From Phoronis australis (taxonomy: Eukaryota; Phoronida; Phoronidae), in the NCBI GenBank assembly GCA_002633005.1, contig NMRA01000190.1:592992-656991 (forward strand): 64,000 nucleotides of DNA, in the 5' to 3' direction. The notes under the pieces were generated by a model, which was not told where the DNA came from, did no database searches, and was given only the letters and a program-made list of their open reading frames with translations. Positions 36,701-47,382 of this stretch are shown piece by piece (position 1 is the first letter of the stretch; the number at the start of each line of letters is the position of its first letter). A program made the translations under genes and the position numbers.

Positions 36701-39700
36701 TGTTAAAACGCACAAGGCTTTAACGATAACTTCTGGCCAATCTTGTTACAGATACATTGATGATCATTCTTTAGTCAGCACACAATATGGTGACAAAGTT
36801 GGATTTCATTCTATCTTGTAAACAAAAAGTACATATTAATAAAATTGACTACATTCTTGGCATGGCTTGTATTAGGTAGCTGTCCTGGTAATTAGTAGGC
36901 CTTGTTCCTTTGTTACATAGTACTCTGCTTTTGAAGATAGGAAAAATACAAATTTTTGAAATATTTTACTTTTAGCAAATTAGCGAAGCATCATACAAGA
37001 TGAACACATATATATCATTATGACCAAGTTGAGTAACTAGTAATGACGACAAGTAAGTTATCAAACTATGATGATGAGATTCCTCACACAGACTGGTCCC
37101 CCGTATTGCAATTTGGTTCTCAATTGTAAAGTTCAGTCCCCAGATAACAAGACTTTTTGGCATGTAACTTGAGTTAAGTGGCACCATCTAGGGATTTGTA
37201 CCTTGGCTTTGGTGGTTAGGAGATTGGAGCAAGACTTTAGGACCACAGCCATGGAATCATTTCCACCTACTGAACACATGTCTCGTTTTTGGACAAAACT
37301 GGGACCTTCCTCAATAATATATGAGACCCTAAAGGTTGCTTCACGCGATATCATGATGCGCATGTATGGCATAAACCTCAAGCGCAAGTTACAAGGGCTG
37401 CCTACAGGGATTCATCCAAGATTTTTAAAACAAGGCTTTCCCAAATGGGTTTCCCAATTTTGTCAGGACATCTATGACCAATGTGTGGTATGTTACTATG
37501 GCGACATGGGTCTGCAATAATAAAGTTTAACATGTGTTACATCACATCTTAACTGACCTTTTTATTCTGGACAGGTTAATGAGTTTTCAGAGCTGGTGTT
37601 ACCCAAACAGGTACGTTATATCCCGTTAATATTTTCCTATGCTGTTGTATCAAGTTTTTGTACCAGGACAACTTTGCATGTCACAGAATACACTACAGAG
37701 CCCCCTCTCCCCCACAGAACAGGAGAAGCACATCTCTGGACTCTTGGACATACATAATGAAGTAGTCATGTAGATACCTTACTCACAGGGTGTATCTGTA
37801 CACAGAGGTATCAGTCACTTAGACTAGCTTGTGTGTGTATGAATCACCATATCATATCAGGCATTCTTCACCCCTGAGACACAGTTAGCAAGATAACAGG
37901 GTTCCCTATATCACTGTGGTCAAATAACAAAGTTAAGAGAGCCCTAACAAAGAGGATGAACAAGATCATAACGAAGTATAGAAAAGCTAAAATTATTGAT
38001 ATCACTGTCAACAGGAAGAGAAACAGATATAATGAAAATAGCTTTTAGTATCAGTAGTTTATAAGCTAGCCAAACAGTATGCTTCTTGTGATTTATTTGT
38101 ATTATCTAATTAGTACACTATATAATTTTAAAAATTTCAATAAGATTTTTTAATGTTTTAAAAAATGTTCTTACATTGTTGTGAATGCCAATGATTACTC
38201 AAAACTGCCTGATGACAGCCATGATGTAGAACTCAAAACTATAAAGTTTTATTTTGTGCTAATTACTTTTTTACGAAAAATAAGCCGCCATTTATCCACC
38301 CTATCCTGTCCTAAATTGGTGAAATTTTTCTGTAATCAGAATATTTTGGACACTGCACATCAAAGATGAAAACTGAATGATGCTGATGTACCAAGTCATA
38401 CATACACCTCTTTGTCAGACTATATCAAAAAACTATCCCGCCATTTAGACAATAGCCAATGGACAAGCACCATCTTGCCAATAGTCAACAGGTGGCACAA
38501 CGGTAGTCCAATCTGACGAACAAATGGTGCCATTAACAATAACATTACGTTTCACGAACATGTGTCAAGCCCTTCCGACGAAAATCAATGGAAAAGCACT
38601 ATCTTGTTAAAAACTAAAATGGCCAAACACGAAGGGGGCTACAGTAGTTGAATCTGTCCAAAAATCATCTGTAACTTGCACATAACCAGCCTTCTTTGTG
38701 TCACTAACATAGAGCGCACCATTCTGACAGTTATCCAGGGAGATATAAAATCCTGGCGAAAACTAAAACAACCCATTGCTCTGCTATTGCAATCAAATTT
38801 GTGCGCAAATTGACTGGTGCTGGTGTGCTACCATCATGTCTCTCTGTCATGCATCTTCATAATCTGTCAGGCTATTCTGATCATAATTGATGGACATACA
38901 TCTTGTCAAGATCTCTGATCACCAACAGGAACCACAGTGGTCAAATCCATCAGAAAATGGACTATTGTCAGCACATCTGAGCCATTAACCGTTGTGTCAA
39001 CTTTTACCAAAATCTGCAAAGCTATAATGAAAATAATCGACAGACAAGCAAAATCTAATCGCAAAGTAACATTGCAAAGAGAGAGGGGAGCTAAGGTAGC
39101 TCGCTGGTTTCCTGCATGCCGCTAGGTGGTCAAGTATCACTGAATTTTCGTTGGGAAATCTTTTTATACCGGCGTTTCTGATTGACTAGTCGAATTCTCA
39201 ACAGGCAGCAAATTGACATGACTGAAGGACTGAATTGTAGATGTGGTCTGTTGTACAGACAAATCGGTGCTTAAAATTTATGTTGCGCCTTTTCGGAGTG
39301 CATCTTTCTACTGCCTATGACTACTGTTCACGATACTGCCCTGTATTCATACAGTATGAATAACACACCGGTTAAATCGGCCAGATATATGTTTATTGTA
39401 CATGTATGTGTTTCAAGCAAGCGGCTATTAAACATCACCGCAGAAACAAAATAGTTGCTGCGATGCCACTTGCATGACAAGGCTAAAAATCGTTCACATT
39501 CCGCCATTATTTCACAGTGTGGTAAAGATAACCAATGACTGCTGTGGTTACATCAACCAATGCTTAAGCTGGCTAGGCACATAGGGAACCAGCTAGCTAA
39601 GGCAGTTGACTTCATCAATGCATTCGCACCACACCTCCAGTTTTGTCGAAATCTCTATATAGTCGCACTATCAAATATTGACAGACAATGAATTCCTTAC

Positions 39701-42700
39701 CAAAAAATTAAAGTGCTAACACCAGACAGTCGAAACAGTCTGAAAATCTACTTGTGCCTTGCCTCATACATCTGTAGCAAGTTTTGGCAAAATTCACCGA
39801 CAAAGCCGTTTTGTTAAATTTTTAAGGACAAGGATCAGAATTTCTTAATGAACATTCTAAAGGCAACAGAGGTGCTAAAGTATTCAAACTGGTCCCCAAA
39901 TTGACTGATGTCAGCATGCAACTATGTCATGATCCACCAAAAAGCAAAGGTAATAACAGATCAAAAAACCACTAACTAGAAAATGACTAGATGTGACCAC
40001 AAATATTTTTGTGAGTGCAATAAATCAAAAAGCCTGGAACATTTTTGTGCATGTTTTAGCCACTTTTTAACCCCAATTAACTGTTATGTTGTATTTACAC
40101 CTAAAAGTTCATCTAACATTCAGTCTTCCACAGACATCAAATACATCAACGCATTTTTATACATCAAGAACATAAACACAATAATGTTCATCCAAGTCAT
40201 TTTAAATCCACTCAGCAACAGTGTGGTCCAGCACAAACCATGACTCACTGGCTGCAAGGACATTATGACAAGCTGTGAACTGTTCAGAATGTCAACTATG
40301 CAAGTCACCACAACAGTAAAATATAGGGTACCAGAGTTGAACCATGTCAGCCAACCAGTCAGTCTAGGCTTCAGGGTTAGGAAGTAATTCAAGCCTTTTT
40401 GTGTAAATTTAAACTACACCGACAGCATTCCAGTGATAAATAATGAAAAGACCTGTCAGTGAGCATGGGTACCTCAATGATTAGTGATGGGGAGTAAATA
40501 TTGAGAGGTATTGAATTAGCCTTGGTTGGATTCATACAGGATTATTAAAGCTAGAGTGATGAGGTAAAAGCATTCAAGCAGGCTGGCTCTTTCAGACAAA
40601 ACAGTACTAAGAAATACCTGGGTGATTAAGCTCAGGTTGCAAGGGAATGGGGGACTATCAAGAAGAAAAACCCATAAAAGCGCTCAATGGCTACTTTTTA
40701 AAAGATGGGTCTTGGACATCTAACTCACTTGACTTCCCAGATGAGGTAGACAAGTGAAAAAGGATTGATCACACCCTACTCAGTGTTTAATTCTTTATAA
40801 ATACATGTGCAACAGTATAACTCCATTGACACTGATGAATGGCAAACATATTTTGTTGTACAAAGTGATTAGCAAGTTCACTACCAACACATAGCAGTGT
40901 GGGTAAATACCACAGAACCAGAGAGGGCACTGTGATACTTCGAGAAGTGACTATTGACAACTCTGGTTTTTGAAGCATGAGTGCCGTGGATGAGTCTTAC
41001 AACTCCCAGTGTACGAGATAATGGTCAATTGCAGGTTTAGCCAATGTTCATTTCAAGCTGAGTCAACTAAAACAATATACCGTAATCGTTCGGGTTAACG
41101 CCCATGCTCAGTTAACCGCCCACCCCCTACTTTAGGTGAATTTCGATTTAACCGCCCACTGCTCGGTTAACCGCCCCCCTGCTATTTTTGAAGATTTCCA
41201 ATTAACCGCCCACTGCTCGGTTAACCGCCCATCCCCTACTTTTGCCGATTGGTGATTACCCCCCTGTGCTAATAGGAAACGCGAATCCCCGACCTTTTAG
41301 ATTAAGATCGATGATAACATTGAGTGCAACGACGGCCTCAGAGACCGCGGTTTAGCAATGTGAATTATGATACCAGTAACAAATTATTGTAACGGGTCAT
41401 CGATTAACTTCAAAATGTAATACTTGAACACTTTGTCACTTTCTTTTCTTCTCATGTTCGCAAACTTTAGGAACCGCGCTGGCGTCTACACCTCCACTTT
41501 CAGCCACAATCTCTGCCGCACTGAGTTATCGACTACAGTGCACTATATAAAAGATGCATTCGAAATAACCAGGTCAGAGAAATGTGACATTGCTTTTGCC
41601 AACCCTCTCAATGCGCTTTAGGTTGTAAGCTCTCGGGATTTTGAAGAATTCCCATAAACCGCGAAAAGTTGATAAATTCTTTATATTTTGGTGAGTGTAA
41701 TTGCCGGGTTATCGAGATCCCCGTCTTTCGAGTACTCTCGTCACAGTGCATGGCAACTGAATAGTTGAACCCGATTTCGTGATTGATTATACATTTTTAT
41801 GCTTTTTGACCATTCAGACCAGGAGTACATTCTGTTATCTCGAAATAATTTTGAACTGAAATTCGGAACTGCTGGTAGTCCTTGTCTACGTGACCGTCAG
41901 TTAAGTTGTTTATTATGGGAGTGCACTGATCAAACAGGAAAAATGGGTCAGCACGTGACCACAACTGGGTTAAAACGACAGCACAGCTACCGTCTGCTAC
42001 GCAGGTGAACATGTTCAACGTCTGCGAAGTATAGTGAAATAATGAGCATAATTCGCAATAATCGGTCTCACCTGAGGCGCCATATTATGCAGCAAACTTT
42101 CTATGCAAGCGTTCGGAGTTTGACCACACTCTACATTTTCGAAACTATTTGTTAATTAGAGTGCGCAGAGTACGCACTTGGTGGCGATAAAGTTCTTTTC
42201 AAAGTGTTAGGCGATCCCAGTATGTGGCTTAGTACGTGTGGTGACTCAGATCATAAGGTAAGATTAACCGCCCAGGGCGGTTGCCTGTCGTAATAAGCGC
42301 CCATGTTCAGTTAACCGCCCCCCCCCCCGATTTCTTGAAATTTCACGTTTAAGCGCCCATGTCTGGTTAATCGCCCACCCCCGATTTTTTGGGTTCGCCA
42401 ATTTAACCGCCCAGGGCGTTAACCCGAACGATTACGGTAGTTCAGTGTCTAGCACAAGGACACTATCTTCATGGTTATAGACCTTGCTACAAGCCATTCA
42501 GAGGAAGGTGCCAATTCTTAAGCTGCCATTCAGTGACTTATCTTCATTGAGGTGCAGGTATCACCAGCGAAAACGGGTGAACTCTATAGCAGAGGGCGAA
42601 CTGATTAGTTTATAGTAGCCAAAGGTTGAACTCCGAATCTTTCGACCGGGAGTACAGAATACTCGCCCCAGAGCTACATAGGCACAGCTCAGGGTGCTGC

Positions 42701-43054
42701 CATACCAAAACAGTGTAAACAAGCAACTTTGGCCAAGACCAACCCTTAATGGAACAACATCTCCAAGGTTCTAAGTCAGAGTGTAACAAATGTCTTTCAT
42801 CGTTTATTCAGTTAACACTCAGTTTTTAGCCCTCAGTGTCAAAACTACTGAGGATGTGATGAAAACCAACTCAATGGGACAGGACATTTACCCATTAATA
42901 ACATTCTAAAGATGTACACCATAAAAGTAGTTTTTCTATTTGTCCTCACCTGTTCCTTGACTGACTGTAAGATGCTGGCAGCTGATTCGTCGTGAGCGTA
43001 GCCGGCGTTGTCGTGGTAGTTCACCGTGCGCTCATAGTCCACCCCAGAGGGCAT
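21549..43054 (-). CDS. ctnnd: p120/ARVCF/delta-catenin family protein, complete, 20 coding exons, 1,318 residues
   Basis: All 20 exons join in phase from ATG at 43052-43054 to TAG at 21549-21551. Domains: coiled coil about residues 24-59 ([20 protein letters not shown]), a tyrosine/proline/glycine-rich disordered region about 170-667, armadillo repeats about 670-1127, and a tail ending DSWV, a class II-type PDZ ligand also found in vertebrate ARVCF and delta-catenin. Diagnostic blocks include [30 protein letters not shown] (basic loop) and [16 protein letters not shown]. Known role: binds the juxtamembrane region of classical cadherins, controls their turnover, and regulates Rho GTPases at adherens junctions. 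It is longer than p120 (about 970 residues) and ARVCF (962) because of the expanded N-terminal repeat region. An in-frame TGA four codons upstream fixes the start. Confidence 0.96.
22103..22213 (-). CDS. ctnnd: ctnnd coding exon 19, C-terminal tail (residues 1223-1259)
   Basis: Encodes [20 protein letters not shown] then [10 protein letters not shown]. The IPM-x-x-L...GY-x-[ST]-[IV]-D-x-R pattern is shared with ARVCF. Donor GTAAGG, phase 0. Confidence 0.92.
22585..22771 (-). CDS. ctnnd: ctnnd coding exon 18, C-terminal tail (residues 1160-1222)
   Basis: Encodes [20 protein letters not shown] through [10 protein letters not shown]. Polar, proline-rich and presumably disordered. Acceptor TCCTTACAG, donor GTGAGT, phase 0. 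Confidence 0.9.
23718..23815 (-). CDS. ctnnd: ctnnd coding exon 17, end of armadillo domain (residues 1128-1160)
   Basis: Encodes [20 protein letters not shown] then [12 protein letters not shown]. It matches the W-x-x-KELR...K-x-GW block after the last repeat in p120 and ARVCF. It has no internal ATG long frame, so it is easily missed. Phase 0 in, phase 2 out. Confidence 0.94.
24544..24637 (-). CDS. ctnnd: ctnnd coding exon 16, last armadillo repeats (residues 1096-1127)
   Basis: Encodes [20 protein letters not shown] then [11 protein letters not shown]. Acceptor GCAAATTTCAG, donor GTAAGT, phase 0. Confidence 0.94.
25381..25519 (-). CDS. ctnnd: ctnnd coding exon 15, armadillo domain (residues 1050-1096)
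   Basis: Encodes [12 protein letters not shown], a Ser/Asp-rich loop, and [20 protein letters not shown]. Acceptor CTTTGTTTAG, donor GTAAGT, phase 2. Confidence 0.94.
25854..26580. repeat. Direct duplication of a roughly 400-bp block in a ctnnd intron
   Basis: CACGATAACATTCATGTG occurs at 25,854 and 26,261, followed in both by CAACTACAATAAAGAACAAT and GCTGGCTGGGTCAGTCTGGG. Copy 2 lacks about 97 bp. Confidence 0.9.
26770..26990. promoter_or_regulatory. Paired YY1-like and ETS-like motifs within a ctnnd intron
   Basis: GCCATCTTGAAGGTGACTTCCGG near 26,785 is read as GCCATCTT plus ACTTCCGG. A second pair, GCCATCTT and ACCGGAAGTC, lies near 26,955. Such pairs are common in CpG-type promoters, but this may be part of a dispersed repeat. 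Function is not shown by sequence. Confidence 0.3.
27078..27121. repeat. Perfect 17-bp inverted repeat with 10-bp spacer
   Basis: ATCGGATACAAAATGGC and GCCATTTTGTATCCGAT flank CGCCACGTCC. Each arm contains an AAAATGGC motif of YY1 type. Confidence 0.95.
27545..27695 (-). CDS. ctnnd: ctnnd coding exon 14, armadillo domain (residues 1000-1050)
   Basis: Encodes [20 protein letters not shown] then [10 protein letters not shown] and [15 protein letters not shown]. Donor GTGAAT, phase 1. Confidence 0.97.
27981..28131 (-). CDS. ctnnd: ctnnd coding exon 13, armadillo domain (residues 949-999)
   Basis: Encodes [20 protein letters not shown] through [17 protein letters not shown]. It aligns with the ELLxxPEVV and LEAxAGAxQNL blocks of the family. 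Donor GTGAGT, phase 0. Confidence 0.96.
28607..28688 (-). CDS. ctnnd: ctnnd coding exon 12, basic loop (residues 922-949)
   Basis: Encodes [18 protein letters not shown] and then [17 protein letters not shown] aligns with the CFGxKK basic insert of p120 and ARVCF, implicated in nuclear import and RhoA regulation. Donor GTATGT, phase 2. Confidence 0.93.
29004..29239 (-). CDS. ctnnd: ctnnd coding exon 11, armadillo domain (residues 843-922)
   Basis: Encodes [20 protein letters not shown] through [13 protein letters not shown] and the loop start [16 protein letters not shown]. Donor GTGAGC, phase 1. Confidence 0.97.
29527..29678 (-). CDS. ctnnd: ctnnd coding exon 10, armadillo domain (residues 793-843)
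   Basis: Encodes [18 protein letters not shown], then [20 protein letters not shown] and onward to [12 protein letters not shown] is diagnostic of p120, ARVCF and delta-catenin. Donor GTAGGC, phase 2. Confidence 0.97.
30399..30515 (-). CDS. ctnnd: ctnnd coding exon 9, armadillo repeat (residues 754-792)
   Basis: Encodes [20 protein letters not shown] then [19 protein letters not shown], nearly the same as ARVCF here. Donor GTAAGT, phase 0. Confidence 0.97.
31118..31238 (-). CDS. ctnnd: ctnnd coding exon 8, armadillo repeat (residues 713-753)
   Basis: Encodes [20 protein letters not shown] then [20 protein letters not shown]. Donor GTAAGA, phase 0. Confidence 0.97.
31863..31998 (-). CDS. ctnnd: ctnnd coding exon 7, start of armadillo domain (residues 668-713)
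   Basis: Encodes [20 protein letters not shown], then [27 protein letters not shown] and [11 protein letters not shown] are signatures of the first armadillo repeat in this family. Donor GTGAGT, phase 2. Confidence 0.97.
32252..32602 (-). CDS. ctnnd: ctnnd coding exon 6, GYxGDxP repeat exon (residues 551-668)
   Basis: 117 codons with an acidic, tyrosine-rich repeat ([20 protein letters not shown]) and the end [10 protein letters not shown]. Donor GTGAGT, phase 1. It leads directly into the armadillo domain. Confidence 0.92.
32789..33804 (-). CDS. ctnnd: ctnnd coding exon 5, tyrosine-rich repeat exon (residues 212-551)
   Basis: A 1,016-nt exon, open throughout. It has three repeat styles: NDPYPG near its start, spaced S-[YF]-R-G motifs in the middle, and an eight-copy tandem of PPQEGSYRG (27 bp per unit) at about 32,935-33,180. 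Nearly every unit presents a tyrosine next to Arg-Gly. The corresponding part of p120 is the regulatory region phosphorylated by Src-family kinases; that these tyrosines are used likewise is inference. Phase 2 in, phase 1 out. Confidence 0.92.
32935..33180 (-). repeat. ctnnd: 27-bp coding minisatellite in ctnnd exon 5
   Basis: Eight units encode PPQEGS[YF]R[GD] with few nucleotide differences, implying recent expansion or homogenisation. The opposite strand is also open, which creates a spurious 127-residue frame. Confidence 0.95.
34102..34226 (-). CDS. ctnnd: ctnnd coding exon 4 (residues 171-212)
   Basis: Encodes [20 protein letters not shown] and then [10 protein letters not shown] through SHNSL. 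Donor GTAAGT, phase 2. Confidence 0.88.
34560..34892 (-). CDS. ctnnd: ctnnd coding exon 3 (residues 60-170)
   Basis: 111 codons, beginning [20 protein letters not shown] and ending SSQTRAQ. Rich in Ser, Asp, Gly and Tyr, with a short predicted helix ([13 protein letters not shown]). Donor GTATGA, phase 0. I do not match it to a named domain. Confidence 0.88.
35916..35987 (-). CDS. ctnnd: ctnnd coding exon 2, coiled coil (residues 36-59)
   Basis: Encodes [20 protein letters not shown] then QLDR, 24 codons, phase 0 at both ends. It matches the coiled-coil segment following SVKEQ in p120 and ARVCF. Confidence 0.95.
35988..42949 (-). other. ctnnd: ctnnd intron between the two coiled-coil exons
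   Basis: Seven kilobases with no coding exon seen. It holds the complete TIR element at 41,078-42,439. At 38,430-38,670 there are two diverged copies of a roughly 130-bp sequence (shared CAATGGAxAAGCACxATCTTG). Confidence 0.6.
41078..42439. mobile_element. Complete non-autonomous TIR transposon, family A, about 1.36 kb
   Basis: The 26-bp termini are perfect inverted repeats beginning TACCGTAATCGTTCGGG and ending CCCGAACGATTACGGTA. The outer TA is probably the target duplication. Just inside each end lie about six copies of a motif like GGTTAACCGCCCA, in the same orientation at both ends. The central kilobase has no recognisable transposase. It lies in a ctnnd intron. Confidence 0.88.
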
Positions 43055-43088
43055 TGCTTGTAGTCAAGCCGATCGCTGTACAGCACGT
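42950..43088 (-). CDS. ctnnd: ctnnd first coding exon (5' UTR 43055-43088, residues 1-35)
   Basis: Acceptor TTCTGTTATAG, 34 nt of 5' UTR with a TGA in frame at 43064-43066, then [10 protein letters not shown] through [10 protein letters not shown]. Donor GTGAGG, phase 0. ASILxSVKEQ is the conserved N-terminal motif of p120 and ARVCF. The acceptor shows that at least one non-coding exon lies upstream. Confidence 0.93.
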
Positions 43089-44301
43089 CTATAACAGAAA
43101 AGTACACGTAACTACATGTAAATTGAATCATGTGATCTGCTAGCATTTAACACCATTATTCATTAATTAAAAGCCGTTTTACCTTACAGGCTTGCATTTT
43201 CAAATGAGACGCTAATCAGAGATACAGTAAAGAATAGCAACTTTCAAAGTTGCAAAATTTTACAGACTGCCTGTAAAGCATGCAAATCTTGATCAAAAAG
43301 TCTCCTACATGATGACTTACCGGTAAGTTCGAAATAAGTTACACAATTTACAAATAACTAATAAGATACAGCCAAGACTACACTACAAAATAAAAATTAA
43401 AAGTAAACAGAAAATAACGTCACTAGTGACATGCTGTCCTGTCACAATGGGTCATAATTTTGTAAAAGTTATTCAAAGTCATATATTTGACAGAGAGTGA
43501 TTGTCAACATGAATCAGCTGACACGCCTGAACACACACTATACTGAAGAATTCAGGTAATAAACTTGTAACTTAGCCTATGTATCAATTCAAGATTTAAC
43601 AAATGAACTTTCAAAGTATTAAAACTAGCAAAACCAACACCCACTGATCAAAATGAACAATCAATATTAGACCATGCTTGCAGCAGCCAAATGTACAGTA
43701 GTTAGCGAGTACATGAACTGAACTGCGGTAAGCTACATGCCCAAAAGCGTGGAAAGTTCTTCAAGCCTAGACCATGCCTCATAATCGTTACACACTTCTC
43801 AGAAAGTGTGTACGAAACTAAGACATGGTTACCAATGCCCATGCCAGTTAGAACAGATCTAATCACATGTAGTACCCACTCTTTCGTGGAGAAAAAAAAC
43901 GAACCATCGTACTATTAACATACATACTTTGAGAGGTCTATGGTACCGGACACCAACTTTGTGTATTAAATAGAGTCAAGCAAGCAAAGATTTGTTCACC
44001 TGTTTCCAGCATGAGCTCAGTCAATGACCATCAGTGTAACTTTGACGATTTAAGACACATGATTACTATTTTCATAAGATGGTGACCATCATGTCAGCAG
44101 TAAACAAGAGGTGAACAATAACCACAGGGTAAGTGTGCAGCATTGTGGGTATCCCAATACAGTAGCAAACAAATGGTGGTGGTGTATTTCAGGATGGGAC
44201 ATGTTGTAGTCATTTAGCAGTCTAATCCAACATGCCTGTAGCCCATAATTTCAACAAAATCCTCATTGACCACGTCCATAAAGAGAAGTAAGGTTACTAC
44301 G

Positions 44302-45403
44302 TTGTTTTATCAATGCTTAACTTGCATATATAGAAAATGTTATTCAAAATTACAAATTTATAAATGCTATCACAAATTTTACACCAGCGTGCACAAAACA
44401 TGTTAATCTCACGATCCCACAAAATCTTCATAGTACTGCTGAAGTGCTGTATAGTTACTCTGTAAATCATAAACCCCACAGACAGATTAAGCGCTCTACA
44501 CAACACTGACCAAGAAGTCACAAGACATGTGTATAATCAGAAATAACCACAGAAATAACCAGGAGGTATGGTGAATGAAGAAACTCCATTAACCTGGTCC
44601 CAGCTCTATGCAGTCTAGACTATTTTCAACTGAGGATGAAGTTAATCTAAAGATAAATCAAAATCACATTTGAAACTTTATAGGACATCATTTTGTGGCA
44701 AAAACGGGAAGTAATAAAGCTGTAATACAAAACTTATATACACACAACACATACCTCATATCAGGAACANTTCTTTAAAAGTCGGGGATGGGCGCTTACC
44801 CGAGAGGTGGTCGCTTAACTGGAAATCTTCAAAAATCGCAGGGGGGCGCTTAACCGAGCAGTGGGCGGTTAAATCGAAAATCCACTTAGTCAGGGATGGG
44901 CGGTTAACTGAGCATGGGCGTTAACCCGAACGATTACGGTACATTGTTTTATCAATGCTTAACTTGCATATATAGAAAAATTCAAACTTACAAATTTATA
45001 AATGCCATCACACATTTTACACCAGCGTGCACAAAACATGTTAATCTCACGATCCCACAAAATCTTCGTAGCACTACTGAAGTGCTGTATAGTTACTCTG
45101 TAAATCATAAGCCCCAGACAGATTATGCGCTCTAGACAACACTGACCAAGGAGTCACAAGACGTGTATAATCAGAAATAACCACAGAAATAACCAGGAGG
45201 TATGGTGAATGAAGAAACTCCATTAACCTGGTCCCAGCTCTATGCAGTCTAGACTATTTTCAACTGAGGATGAAGTTAATCTAAAGATAAATCAAAATCA
45301 CATTTGAAACTTTATAGGACATCATTTTGTGGCAAAAACGGGAAGTAATAAAGCTGTAATACAAAACTTATATACACACAACACATACCTCATATCAGGA
45401 ACA
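44302..45403. repeat. Near-identical 465-bp duplication flanking an N base and a transposon end
   Basis: Copy 1 at 44302-44769 and copy 2 at 44944-45403 are collinear with small indels and substitutions. Copy 1 stops at the N. Copy 1 shows the empty target (TA-CGTTG at 44298) and copy 2 the filled one (CGGTA-CATTG at 44937). It reads as two alleles placed in tandem. Confidence 0.85.
44771..44941. mobile_element. Truncated copy of TIR family A (one end only)
   Basis: It ends in GTTAACCCGAACGATTACGGTA exactly as the right end of the 41 kb element, with several GGGCGGTTAA motifs (opposite orientation). The left part is cut off at the N base at 44,770. Confidence 0.88.
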
Positions 45404-45770
45404 CAACGGTTTTATTACAAATGGCCACAATTAAGGATCCATATTGACTGTTACATGCTGTACATCAGTCTAACAGCAGAGTTAATGTCATTGACCATTA
45501 TTGATCCCAGTCACACAGAGGTATATTGTTGGTGCCTAATCGACCCTTTCTTGTAATGAGTCCTCCATAACTTTTGCCACAGGTAGGGCTTTGACTGAGC
45601 TCATAGGAATGGAACTTCGATAATAAGAAAAAATTTAATGAATAAATTTATTTAGGACTTGAGTAGACAAAAACTTACAGATAAAATGTCCTCCCTGCTA
45701 GTGTGTGCGATGACTCAGCCTCAGCCTCCATACCGCACTTATTCAGTCTGCATACAAAGCTGACCAAACC

Positions 45771-45801
45771 ACACACACACACACACACATACATACATAC
45801 A
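45771..45801. repeat. (AC)n(ATAC)n microsatellite
   Basis: ACACACACACACACACAC followed by ATAC repeats. Confidence 0.9.
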
Positions 45802-47366
45802 TTTGACCTAGATATTCTGTGTGGAATTCATATGTTGGTCTTGATGAAATCAACAGGTATACAATTGTGGCATAGGCAAGTGGTAATACTGTGTACACAC
45901 TACCTATTTAATCAGGTATTGTGAGAGTTTAGGGTTGAATGAAGTGGAAATTATGTCAGCTACCAGTGCTCTGAAACCAGAGGTTTATGAAAATATGACC
46001 TACAAACACATCAGACCTTCCATGGCCAAGATAGATTTCGATCATTGATAGTCCAACAAGATGGCGAACCAAGGTACTTGTGAACAACTCTTCCACCACT
46101 GAGCAGACTAACTAGCAAAACAGCACATTTCTCTTTTACATGGGCAGTGTGTCTGGTAAGTTGGACATCCGAAATTCACACCAGCACAAATCTCGCAACC
46201 AGGAAAACATGTAACCAAGACAACATCATATGATGGAAAACTATTCTGGACAACAGCACTTTCTCTGGCTCCTCATCGTAGCACCTCTCTTGCTTACCCA
46301 GCCAAGAAAATACTACCATGTGAAAATACTGATCCGAGAAAATATCAGAAAGGGCTGTATGCCAACCAGAGTTGGTGACACATCCCTACCAACCTTGCAT
46401 CTCATTGGAGGACTAACTTTCAGGAAGCAATAGTTCAACAAACCAGCATATGAACTAAAAGCGCAGGCATTCACAAAATGGTCAGGAAACGATTAATATC
46501 CCATAGCACCAAAGTGTCAATTAATGACAATAGATCAGATCACATGCATGTGTTTTGGATGAATTGAATAAATCCATATCTATGCTTACCACACTTAACG
46601 GGACATACAAATGAACACCAGTTGTAATAACTCATTACCTCACTAGGCAGGAGTCAAACAGCTGTAGAAGGCAATATTCTAGCAGTGCACAAACACATTC
46701 ATTATGGAAGTCATAACTTATAACTCGTAGACATGAGAAACCGTCTTACAACTCTATTCACCAACTGTCGTTAAAGAGTGCAGTCTTCGAAACAGCAGGT
46801 AACAATATAATAACTTTTACTTCTTGTAAACAGAAACGAACCTTTGACACAGAATGACTGATGATTGAGCAAAAAAGCCCCAAGTCACATAAAGCAAAGG
46901 TATGAGAGACGAGAGTTCCTTTTTGGTTTGTTCAGTTTAGGTTAGAGGGTACATATACAGGACTAGGCCACTGACAAACGTTTTAAATAAAACTTTATCT
47001 ATACAATTGAACAGAATTGCTCACATCTAACAAAGATATGCCAGGCACTATCAGTGTGCGACACAGATGAAAAAAGTGACCTGCAATATTTTCATATAAA
47101 GAAATAAGATGGTAAAAACCAAGATTTTAAAGGTTCAAGGCTTTCCATCTCAAGAGCTGGGACAAGTCCAACATCCCACACAAAATATTTTTAGCACCTT
47201 TTAATCAGCAATGAGTCAAGTGTTAGGGTCATAAGAAAACTTATTGTTCTCAGGGATGAGTCAACATCTCAGTGTAAACACCGCAAATATCTTGAAACAA
47301 AAGCCAACCCAGAGTCAATAGCATACAACAACACACGCAGACACAGCCTCACCATTGACAAAGGAG

Positions 47367-47382
47367 CAGCAGCAGCAGCAGC
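47367..47382. repeat. (AGC)n microsatellite
   Basis: Five AGC triplets in a non-coding context. Confidence 0.85.

Noticed and set aside
37203-37520. 105-residue plus-strand frame in a catenin intron
   Set aside because: Both strands are open here and neither translation resembles a known protein. Probably chance or an old repeat.
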